Assembly: GCA_034440575.1 (NCBI GenBank)
Contig: JAOTOL010001453.1
Location: forward strand, 379,001 to 443,000
DNA from: Imbricaverruca yamaguchii
Lineage: Eukaryota > Arthropoda > Thecostraca > Neoverrucidae
Length of the DNA: 64,000 nucleotides
Reading direction: 5' to 3'
Shown here: positions 56,282-64,000 of the stretch, piece by piece
Layout of the letters: each line of letters starts with the position of its first letter
How positions within the stretch are numbered: the stretch's first letter is position 1
Position numbers and translations under genes: made by a program
Notes under the pieces: generated by a model
What the model was told of the DNA's origin: nothing
Databases searched by the model: none
The model's input: the letters and a program-made list of their open reading frames with translations, nothing else

Positions 56282-58582
56282 TCACTTGACGTGCACCCAG
56301 CGTGTCCGCGACGGGCTGGTCGGCTGGCCGGCCGGATCGGCCCGGTCGAACTTGCTGACCAGCCGCCGGATGCCGCCACCGCCGGCCGTCGGCGGTCGGT
56401 GAGACTCGGCCGAGTCGGTGCTTTGGTAGCCTGAGTCGTCTCTCCCGGCGGCCGGCGGCAGCTCCACCAGGCGACGCCACTTCTGGCGCATGCTGGGCCG
56501 CTCGGCCGCCGCCTCCTGGCGCTCCCTGAGGCCGAGCGCGATGGCCATGCCGGTGCCGGCGCCGGCGCCGCAGCGGATCGCCGTCTCGCACTCGGTGATG
56601 CGCTCCAGCACGTTGGGCAGGCCGCGCGGCGGCGAGCGCAGCGAACTGCGCGAGCTCGTCAGCGACTCGACCTCTGAGCGCGACACGTCGCTGGTGGAGT
56701 AGCTGCGGTGCAGGTGGCGCTCGAGACGCGTCTCCACCTGGCGACCCAGCGTGTGGCTGGCGCGGTCAGACTTGTCGGTGCCGGCCGAGCCGGTGCTGGC
56801 CGCCTCGTCGTTGTGCGAGGACGCCGTAGAGTTGGTCTCGCTCTCGCCGGCGCTGTTGCGCCGCCGTCTGGGCGCGTGCAGCCCGGCGTCGGTGGCGCCG
56901 TCGATCTGACCGAGGAAGTAGCGGCGGGTGGCGGATGGTGGCGGCGGAGGGGACGCGGCTGACGGCGGCGGGGCCGGCGCCGGTCGCGTTTTGCTCGGCA
57001 GCGGCGGCGGGGCCGGCAGCGGTGTGCAGGACTTGGGCGGCAGCGGCGGTTGGTGGGCGGTGCGGGGCGGCCGCGGCGGCAGCGATGGCGACACGGCCGG
57101 CGCCGCCGCCACAGCACGCTCCCGCTGCGGTGAGTGGGTGCGCGGTGGCAGCGGTGGCGCCGTGGTCCAGTCTGCCGGCGGCCGGGCGTCGGCCGCCGGC
57201 ACCGGAACAGCCGGCGCCTTGGGTGGGATCGGCGGGGTCGGCTGTGGCGGCTGATCGACGCCGCCAGCCCGGTCGGCCTGGCTGACGGCGGCTGAAGGCG
57301 ACACCACCTGCTCCGGTGACGGTGACATGGCGGGCGAAGGTGAACTCGGCGACATGGGCGACACGCCAGACGTTGCCGACTCTCCCCGCTGCACGTCGTT
57401 TTTCTTCTTCCACTGGTCCAACAGGGACGTCCTCCCGCCGAACTTAACCGAGCTGTAATCCTTGAACGTCTTGAGGTTGCGCTGACTGTGCCGCAAATTG
57501 CCTACCAGCAGTCCTCGTGGCTGCGGCGGCTTGCCGCTTACGAAGTTGATGCGCGAATACACTGAGTTGGTATCGGAGCCGGAAACCACCGAACCCCAGT
57601 GTTTGTACACCGACTCGCTGCTCTCAACAGACGTGTTGAGCACCGTGTTGACGTTGATGTGCGTCGTTTCGAACTTCTCTTCGTAGTTGACGCCGCGCTT
57701 CCGGCGCTCCAGCGAGTCGTCGTAGAAACTGGGCTTGCGACTTACCTTACGCGCCTTGCGCACGCGAATGCGCCGCTTCTCGAGTGTATCGGGATCGAAC
57801 ACCTCCTCGCTCTCGGCGTCCGAGGCGGGCGCGGCGCTGTCGTCCACCTCGATGGTCATCTTACCGCCGGTGCGGATCACGGTGCCGTCGCCGTTGATGC
57901 TGACGCTGGTGTACTCGCCGCTGAAGGCCGACAGCGACTTGTCGCTCATGGTGATCTCCTCGTACACGGCTTCGCCGGCGGCGGCGGCAGTCTGCTGCGG
58001 CGCGGCGGCGCCCACGGGCCGCACCAGCGCCGGTAGCTCGGAGTACACCTCCGAGTCCTCGTCCGAGTGCAGCTTGGGCACCTTCGACTCGGCCTCGGAC
58101 ACCAGGTCGTTGAGCGTGTCGTCCGAATCGAACGAGGCGTTGGCGGCGGCGCGCCGTCGGTCATCTCCGCTCTCGCCGACCAGCGTGTCGCTGTCGGTAT
58201 CGTCCCGCACCAGCTGACGCGCCTGCTGCCGCCAGCTGGTGGTAGGGGCTGCGGCCGGCGCGGCCGGCGGCGGCGGTGGCGGAGGTGGCGGCGCTGCTGC
58301 CTTCTTGACGCGGCGTACGGCCAGCGGCGCTGACTGGTCCGAGTAGAGCGGCTCCGAGTCCGAGTTGGACTCACGCACCACCGTCTCCAGCCAGCGGTCA
58401 ATGTCGATGCTGGGCTGGCGGGCGGAGCTAGTCCGAGACCCTGCCGGGTCGCTCTCCTCCTCCGACACCTCTGCGATGGAAGGGAGCGTCGGCAGGTACT
58501 GCTTCGCCTGCATCTTCACTTTGGCGATGGTGATCATTTCGCGGATCTTGGTGAGGAACTCGAGCGCCCCCGGTGGCGGGTC
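56282..58582 (-). CDS. Single-pass membrane protein, last exon (cytoplasmic tail)
   Basis: About 766 residues to a stop at 56282. It starts DPPPGALEFLTKIREMITIA, continues KVKMQAKQYLPTLPSIAEV and then is mostly low-complexity: acidic/serine stretches, an alanine-proline run, a phosphosite-like RRKRGVNYEEKFE, TSLLDQWKKKNDVQRGE, and many SH3-type ligands (PPLPPRTHSPQ, PSLPPRPPRT, QPPLPPKS, PPLPSKTRP). The end is RTRWVHVK. Such a tail would recruit SH3-domain adaptors under the membrane. The acceptor is GATCACCAG and the exon starts in phase 0. I do not recognise the family. The GC-rich frames on the opposite strand are shadows. Confidence 0.8.
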   Translation of the reverse strand, partial: DPPPGALEFLTKIREMITIAKVKMQAKQYLPTLPSIAEVSEEESDPAGSRTSSARQPSIDIDRWLETVVRESNSDSEPLYSDQSAPLAVRRVKKAAAPPPPPPPPPAAPAAAPTTSWRQQARQLVRDDTDSDTLVGESGDDRRRAAANASFDSDDTLNDLVSEAESKVPKLHSDEDSEVYSELPALVRPVGAAAPQQTAAAAGEAVYEEITMSDKSLSAFSGEYTSVSINGDGTVIRTGGKMTIEVDDSAAPASDAESEEVFDPDTLEKRRIRVRKARKVSRKPSFYDDSLERRKRGVNYEEKFETTHINVNTVLNTSVESSESVYKHWGSVVSGSDTNSVYSRINFVSGKPPQPRGLLVGNLRHSQRNLKTFKDYSSVKFGGRTSLLDQWKKKNDVQRGESATSGVSPMSPSSPSPAMSPSPEQVVSPSAAVSQADRAGGVDQPPQPTPPIPPKAPAVPVPAADARPPADWTTAPPLPPRTHSPQRERAVAAAPAVSPSLPPRPPRTAHQPPLPPKSCTPLPAPPPLPSKTRPAPAPPPSAASPPPPPSATRRYFLGQIDGATDAGLHAPRRRRNSAGESETNSTASSHNDEAASTGSAGTDKSDRASHTLGRQVETRLERHLHRSYSTSDVSRSEVESLTSSRSSLRSPPRGLPNVLERITECETAIRCGAGAGTGMAIALGLRERQEAAAERPSMRQKWRRLVELPPAAGRDDSGYQSTDSAESHRPPTAGGGGIRRLVSKFDRADPAGQPTSPSRTRWVHVK

Positions 58583-58599
58583 CTGGTGATCACAGCCTG

Positions 58600-59029
58600 G
58601 TGTTATCCAGTAGAGGTGCCATGTGATGTCGCAGGCAATGCCACCACATTGCGATTTACAAATGTCGTGTAATTGCGACTCTCAAGAAGCTATGTTAGAT
58701 GGCTTTATTGTGATGCACGTACGACTTGGCCTATCGAGCGTAGCATGGTTGCAAAGGAAGATAGAATGGATACTCGAAAAGAATGCATTGCTAAATATGT
58801 ACATTAAATAGATGTCATGATAGGAATACGGTGTCAGCGCAATTACAGAACTCGCGAATAGGAATTTAAAAGGTTCCAAATACCTCGTCATTCGTATCTT
58901 ACCCAGCACTGGCTTCATTTAGCTCTAAATTGGTCGATGTGTGCCTGGTGGTGCAACCGAAGCATCAAGAGAAGAACTAGAATCCATTCCTTCTCCACCT
59001 TCTCCATGTTGTCGAGTTTGTGTACTCAC
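58600..59029. other. Intron of the membrane-protein gene
   Basis: No other exon seen. Confidence 0.5.
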
Positions 59030-59083
59030 GTGAAGCAGGTCGGGATCGAAGAACGACGGGTTGAAGAACAGTCGTTTCCGGAG
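59030..59083 (-). CDS. Membrane-protein gene, 54-nt exon
   Basis: Acceptor AGGTTCTCAG, donor CAC/GTGAGT; encodes LRKRLFFNPSFFDPDLLH. Phase 0 at both ends, which joins cleanly to the last exon (..DLLH-DPPPGALEFL). The exon upstream (60027-60181) ends in phase 2, so one exon between them may be missed. Confidence 0.65.
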
Positions 59084-59192
59084 CTGAGAACCTTGGCCAC
59101 TGAAATTAACGCGCAATTTAATCGGTATACGCCCGATGACCGTCAGTCCCATGTCTACGGCTGGTCTCCAATCAAAACTCACACGCAAACGT

Positions 59193-59200
59193 ACGCACGT

Positions 59201-59264
<64 letters not shown>
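59193..59264. repeat. (ACGC)n microsatellite
   Basis: About 18 perfect ACGC tetramers in an intron. Confidence 0.98.
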
Positions 59265-59265
<1 letters not shown>

Positions 59266-59269
59266 ACAC

Positions 59270-60026
59270 TTCCTTGCAGGTATGTGCAGGTGCACACTAA
59301 GGGTGGCGGATTGGGGTGGAGTCAGGAAACAGTCCTGTCCCCCTCCAAGGTCATTTGGATTCTAACATTACCCGTGCATGGAAACTAATGTATGTAAGTA
59401 TGCAATGAGTGTTTGGCCCAACTCCCCCTGGCCAAGTGAAGTGCCGCCGTCCTTTCACATAGGTTCATCCGCCTAGTACGGAAGGTGTCAAGCTAAAACA
59501 AACATGACTTCTTGTATTTCCCGCCAGGTCGTGAGGTTCAGTAATAAATGCTGTCTCCCTATATCGCTCGAAGCGGCACTTCGCATTCCGCGTAACGTGA
59601 CAGGATATGTGTTTCGTGGTCCAAGGTGAGTAGGGAGTTCGACAGTTGTCAATGGTGACTGGAAGTTGGCACACCTTACGGAGGATCGGTGATAATCACA
59701 TGGATGGCTTGACTACCCCGAATCAAACCCAAAGGTTTTAATTGCGAAACTGTTGTAATCTGAGAACTGGGCCCGCTTATGGGGGAGAATGACTCCAATT
59801 TAGGTTGGCTGGAACCAGGTAACACCCGCGAGAACGTGCTCGGAATCAGCACAGAAAACAGGTCACCACCAGCGTCGTGCTTGACTGCTCTAACGGCCCG
59901 CCCGCTACCTGCCCCGTGAAAACGCGCAGCCACTGGCTTCTTCAACGGGCCTCATTTCGCAGTTCATGAGGTATACTCAGAGGCCGGGTTACTGCAGGTG
60001 CGCGTAGATGCACCCCACTCGCTGAC
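59270..60026. other. Intron of the membrane-protein gene
   Basis: A short exon that changes phase 2 to phase 0 should lie here if the gene model is right; I could not pick one. Confidence 0.4.
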
Positions 60027-60181
60027 CTGTCATCTTCATCGTCGTCGAGTGCGTTGGCGTCACATTCCGCGTCCTCCAGCGACGAGAGCGTGTCCTGAGG
60101 CAGCCGCTCGTTGACCTCGCTCGACCCGACCGAGCCGTGGGTCAGACTGGCCACCGACCGCTGGGTCAGGTCGGTCGGCTC
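60027..60181 (-). CDS. Membrane-protein gene, acidic juxtamembrane exon
   Basis: Acceptor GCCCACAG, donor GACAG/GTCAGC. Encodes EPTDLTQRSVASLTHGSVGS, then SEVNERLPQDTLSSLEDAEC and DANALDDDEDD. Joins the transmembrane exon in phase 0 (..PDSE-EPTDL). Confidence 0.75.
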
Positions 60182-60439
60182 CTGTGGGCAGGTGTGCTCA
60201 GGTCATGGGCGGCGTGTAGTGGTTCCGTGATGCCGAATGTGCCGGAACTGACCAGGGTTCCCTGCGTTGGGGATCTAACCAACGACTGTTCGGTTGTCGT
60301 ATAGGGTCTGGTTAATGGGCAGAATGCAGGATACATGTGATAGTAATGTTAAACATCAAACATACCCGCAGTATAACGTCATCGCTCGGTGTGTCGCGAG
60401 GAATCACGTCAAGAAGTCATATCACCGGAACATGTCACG

Positions 60440-60765
60440 CCTCACAAAGAATCACGGCATCGCAACGTCTCCTTCCTCACAAGGAATCATATTACCGCAA
60501 CGTCTCCCTCCTCACAAGAATCACATCACCGCAACGTCTCCTTCCTCACAAGAATCACATCACCGCAACGTCTCCTTCCTCACAAGGAATCATATTACCG
60601 CAACGTCTCCCTCCTCACAAGAATCACATCACCGCAACGTCTGCTTCCTCACAAGAATCACATCACCGCAACGTCTCCTTCCTCACAAGGAATCACGGCA
60701 TCGCAACGAGTCAAGCCTCACAAGGAATCACGTCACCGGAACGAGTCATGCCTCACGACATCCGA
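60440..60765. repeat. 34/35-bp tandem repeat
   Basis: About nine units of CGCAACGTCTCCTTCCTCAC plus AAGAATCACATCAC, some with AAGGAATCATATTAC. It lies in the intron after the transmembrane exon. Confidence 0.93.
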
Positions 60766-60769
60766 ATGA

Positions 60770-61130
60770 ACGCAGACCGGTTACCATAATGGTTCGCAGT
60801 TAGACATAGTGCGATGAGAGGTTTATGGTTAGTATGAGCGCTGAAGTAAGCAGGCTGCGGCCACAAATTGTGGTGAACCACGTGAAAAGCGGCAGTCTTT
60901 GGCGCTGAGGTGAAGCCCAGGGCGCCATGATGTGACACACCAAGCACTTGTATCGCCTGTACCTTCCTGATCGCGTGTCTTCCTTCAATCGCCCGGAAAA
61001 AAATCAACCTGCATTGACCCGGCTGGGCCCGCCAGAATACTTCTCGGAGGCTGGTTTGTGCAGCGAGATATCCGAGGATCCCGCAGCAAGTACTATCAAG
61101 TGATGGCATAATCTCACAGCTGTGTCTTGC
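60770..61130. other. Intron, nothing seen
   Basis: No exon or repeat recognised. Confidence 0.4.
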
Positions 61131-61134
61131 ATAA

Positions 61135-61350
61135 CTCAGAATTGTCTTGTGCTTTAGCTCCGAGTTGTACGTTTTAGCTCAGTGTGGTATGTTTTAACTC
61201 ATAGGCGTGCTTTAACTCGAAGTTGTGTTGTATTTCATAGTTGGATGTTTTAGCTCAGAGTTGTGTGTTTTAGCACGGAGTGGTATGTTTTAACTCAGAC
61301 TTTCACTCGGAGTTGTGTGCTACAGCCAAGAGTTGTACGTTTTAACTCAT
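61135..61350. repeat. About 20-bp decayed tandem repeat
   Basis: Eight to ten copies of a GTTTTAGCTCAGAGTTGTGT-like unit with many changes. Confidence 0.75.
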
Positions 61351-61984
61351 GGTCTCATGGCCTGTATTCCTTTCGCTTGCATCATTTTGCATGACAGCCA
61401 TGTTTTCGAGTTTCAATATTTTCATCGAGTGAGGTTGCCCGACGGTACAATTATTGCGGGGAGCAACGTCAGTGTGCAGGGAGGAGTGTGAGGAGTGTGT
61501 CGCAAGGCTATTTAAATTTATCAAGAGCCTTTTCACCACACTTCGGGTCTGGAGTGACGAAACATAGCAATTGGGCATATCTTGTAATCCACCCAACTGT
61601 GCGTTTTACCGGATAGTTATCGCTTTAACAGACTGTCGTCTACCGGCAACGAACCGTAATGCTAAGCACTCACGATGACTACTCATGCCCGTACTTTAGC
61701 CATTGGACCACATGGGTTGCCCCATCTACAGTCAGCTGTCGGGGTCACAACATGCCATGGAACTGACGGAGACTGTCTTTTCATCACAAAGAGCAGATGG
61801 TGCATTATTTTCACGTCACCACTGACCCCCAAAATCGTCATATCTCTAAACGAATGTTGCAAGAAGATGACCAAAGCTGACTCTGAAAGGTTTGAAAATA
61901 ATGATATATTCACACCTCTAATTAGCGCCTACGGCAATTGGAAAGCCATGTCACCTCGCTCTCTGACTTGAGCAGGTCACCCGT
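61351..61984. other. Intron, nothing seen
   Basis: No exon or defined repeat. Confidence 0.4.
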
Positions 61985-62290
61985 TCAACTCTTATCCTGC
62001 TCTAAATCGTCCTTCCCACATCCCCTGTCTGCTCCTCTACCTGCCCTGGTACGTTCTTCCCACATCTCCTGTCTGCTCCGCTACCTGCCCTGGTACCCCA
62101 CATCCCTTGTCTGGTCTGCTACCTGCCCATATCCCCTGTCTCAATCGCTACATGCCCTGGTACGTCCTGCCCGCATCCCTCGTTTGATCCTTTACTTTCC
62201 CTGGTGCCACGTCCTTCCCAAATCCCCTGTCTGGTCTGCTGCCTGCCCACATCCCCTGTCTGCTCCGCTACTTGGCCTGGTGTGATGCCC
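61985..62290. repeat. About 40-bp decayed tandem repeat next to the transmembrane exon donor
   Basis: Seven or so units of CATCCCCTGTCTGCTCCGCT plus ACCTGCCCTGGTACG. It ends within about 10 bp of the donor at 62299. Confidence 0.8.
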
Positions 62291-62299
62291 TGTCCTCAC

Positions 62300-62550
62300 C
62301 TCGCTGTCGGGCCTGTTGTCCCTTTTCCTGCGCGACTGTCGCTCCCGGCCGCCGCCGGACAAGCCTCGGCTCGTCTTGCCCATGAGCGCGTCCTCGATCA
62401 GCTGGTGTCCGGCGCGCCGCTTCCTGCGCCGGTACACCAGGTAGCCGGCCATGGCCAGCACGTACAGCAGCAGCACGGCGCCGATGCTGAGTCCGACGGC
62501 CAGCGAGCCGGTGCCGCCCTCCTCCGCCTGGGAGATGGCCTCCGTCTGAC
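62300..62550 (-). CDS. Membrane-protein gene, transmembrane exon
   Basis: Encodes TEAISQAEEGGTGSLAVG, then a hydrophobic helix of about 20 residues (SIGAVLLLYVLAMAGYLVY), a basic stop-transfer RRRKRR, and QLIEDALMGKTSRGLSGGGR to ..RPDSE. The basic flank places the C-terminal side in the cytoplasm (type I topology). Acceptor CTGGCAACAG; starts in phase 1, matching the exon at 63948; donor GAG/GTGAGG in phase 0. Confidence 0.8.
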
Positions 62551-62559
62551 CTGTTGCCA

Positions 62560-63115
62560 GCGGGTGAGCGTCAGTCACGTATGCTCGTCCGACACGGGTG
62601 AGCGTCGGTCACGTGTGAGCGTCGGTCACCGGTGAGCGTCGGTTACAGGTGAGCGTCGGTCACGGGGGAGCGTCGGTAACGGGTGAGCGTCGGTCACGGG
62701 TGAGCGTCGGTCACGGGTGAGCGTCGGTCACGGGTGAGCGTCGGTCACGGGTCAGCGTCGGTCACAGGTGAACGTCGGTCACGGGTGAGCGTCGGTCACG
62801 GGTCAGCGTCGGTCACAGGTGAGTGTCGGCCACAGGTGAGCGTCGGTAACGGGTGAGCGTCGGTCACGGGTGAGCGTCGGTAACGGGTGAGCGTCGGTCA
62901 CGGGTGAGCGTCGGTCACGGGTGAGCGTCGGTCACGGGTGAATGTCGGTCACGGGTGAGCGTCGGTCACGGGTGAGCGTCGGTCACGGGTGAGCGTCGGT
63001 CACAGGTGAGTGTCGGTCACAGGTGAGCGTCGGTAACGGGTGTGCGTCGGTAACGGGTGAGAGTCGGTCACGGGTGAGCGTCGGTCACGGGTGCGCGTCG
63101 GTCACAGGTGCGATG
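62560..63115. repeat. 17-bp minisatellite next to the transmembrane exon acceptor
   Basis: About 32 units of GTCGGTCACGGGTGAGC with A/G variants. The first unit begins about 10 bp from the exon acceptor. In plus orientation each unit holds GGGTGAGC, a donor-like string, but the gene is on the minus strand. Confidence 0.96.
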
Positions 63116-63119
63116 TTTT

Positions 63120-63385
63120 GGTGTAGGATGTGGCGGGCCGACAGGGGCCAGATCACACCACTGGGGGCGTCCCCGGGGGCGGACCGACAGGGCCAGCTGA
63201 CAGGTCACACCGCTGGGGGCGTCCCCGGGGGCGGACCGACAGGGCCAGCTGACAGGTCACACCGCTGGGGGCGTCCCCGGGGGCGGACCGACAGGGCCAG
63301 CTGACAGGTCACACCACTGGGGGTGTCCCCGGGGGCGGACCGACAGGGCCAACCGACAGGTCACACCGCTGTCGGCGCACGTGTG
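63120..63385. repeat. About 57-bp tandem repeat
   Basis: Four and a half units of GGGGGCGTCCCCGGGGGCGG plus ACCGACAGGGCCAGCTGACA and GGTCACACCGCTG. It follows the 17-bp array. Confidence 0.95.
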
Positions 63386-63389
63386 CGCG

Positions 63390-63947
63390 GCGACTATAGT
63401 CGGCCATCAGATGTGGCAGATGTGCCGATTACCCGCTGGTCGGCGCTGACGGACCGTCCATTGTCCACGGCCGTCATGGAATACGGCGGCATGACCGGCT
63501 ATCTCTTCATCGACGCTCGCCAAACAAAACGCGCCGAAGCCACACGCGATTCACACTGGGCCGTCGTGACGTGACCTATTCACACCCGACCGTTCACAAC
63601 AGAAAGGCCGGCGCGGTGCGAGACGGAAATGTGGCACACCGGCAGTCGAAAAACCGACGCACAGAAAGCACCGCTCCGAGAGAAAGGCGCTCGGCCCGAC
63701 GTTCATCAATCTCAATGATAGCTCTGCGGTATTGCTTTAATGCGACAAATATGAATACTGGACGCCATTTAACGCGTAGTGCGACGGTCCCATGGAAAGT
63801 GAGATCGCCCAGTCGATGTACCCTAAAGCCCACGTGAGGTCGCCAAGATTGCCGTCTGGTCTGACCCCCGTCTGACTGGGAGGAGTTGAAGGTCCAAGGC
63901 GTCCACTTGAGTCGCCAGAGAAGTGCTGGGGTGCTGGGAGCAATTAC
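63390..63947. other. Intron of the membrane-protein gene
   Basis: No other exon recognised. Confidence 0.4.
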
Positions 63948-64000
63948 CTTGAGTGCCGGCCACCCGGAAGGCGACGCAGGGCGAGAAGCGGGGTCGCTGC
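63948..64000 (-). CDS. Membrane-protein gene, extracellular exon (partial at window edge)
   Basis: Open frame entering from beyond the window: QRPRFSPCVAFRVAGTQ, then donor CAAG/GTAATT leaving one base. That base completes Gly with the GT that opens the transmembrane exon, so the phases agree. FRVAGTQG has the flavour of the last strand of a fibronectin type III-like fold, but the fragment is too short to classify. Confidence 0.5.

Noticed and set aside
56490..58401. Many long GC-rich frames opposite or out of frame to the membrane-protein exon
   Set aside because: Shadow frames of a GC-rich coding exon; low-complexity Arg/Ala/Pro products with no motif.
62560..63115. Regularly spaced short repeats that could suggest a CRISPR array
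   Set aside because: Units are contiguous 17-mers without unique spacers, in a eukaryotic intron.

Overview
The window is eukaryotic and most likely from an arthropod, perhaps a crustacean. Coding exons are small, split by GT-AG introns and separated by long repeat-rich DNA. The proteasome exon reads closest to the insect beta-6 subunit (for example RFFPYYVSN). The mobile elements (Penelope, CR1/jockey-like LINEs, hAT, a TTAA-flanked MITE, tRNA-derived SINEs, a foldback element) are typical of invertebrates. The species cannot be fixed from the sequence alone.

Layout, left to right. 0.1-9.5 kb: repeats, with a truncated TTAA MITE, a 2.7-kb foldback element with an 8-bp target duplication, and a second MITE fragment. 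9.6-9.8 kb (minus): first coding exon of an aromatic-L-amino-acid decarboxylase family gene; no later exon is visible in the window. 10.4-12.9 kb: long CA and TA microsatellites around two head-to-head Penelope-like elements. 13-19.8 kb: no convincing gene; one SINE piece and a long decayed tandem array. 20-23 kb (minus): PSMB1 (20S proteasome beta-6), with two coding exons joined by what looks like a GC-AG intron, and a possible upstream exon near 23.9 kb. 23-32.8 kb: a CpG-depleted domain holding a decayed MITE, a decayed LINE interrupted by a younger SINE, and a hAT element that also carries a SINE. 33.7-37.1 kb: a much better preserved LINE with an intact reverse-transcriptase frame. 37.4-38.9 kb (minus): a broken USP35/USP38-like deubiquitinase copy.

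40.2-51.0 kb (plus): a seven-exon gene of about 480 residues that I do not recognise. Its exons join in phase at all but one junction, and one exon carries a frameshift. 52.4-53.8 kb: a TTAA MITE with a nested SINE. 56.3-64.0 kb (minus): the 3' part of a single-pass membrane protein with a long proline-rich cytoplasmic tail, also unrecognised; its 5' end lies beyond the window.

The most unusual signal is a recurring association of minisatellites with exon ends. In the 40-51 kb gene, separate arrays have amplified the exon 2 acceptor, the exon 3 acceptor, the exon 5 donor and the stop-codon region. Further arrays abut exon 6, the stop codon of PSMB1 and both sides of the transmembrane exon. 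A second theme is nested insertions with clean target duplications, which give a relative order of transposition. The genes show no operon-like or pathway relationship to each other.
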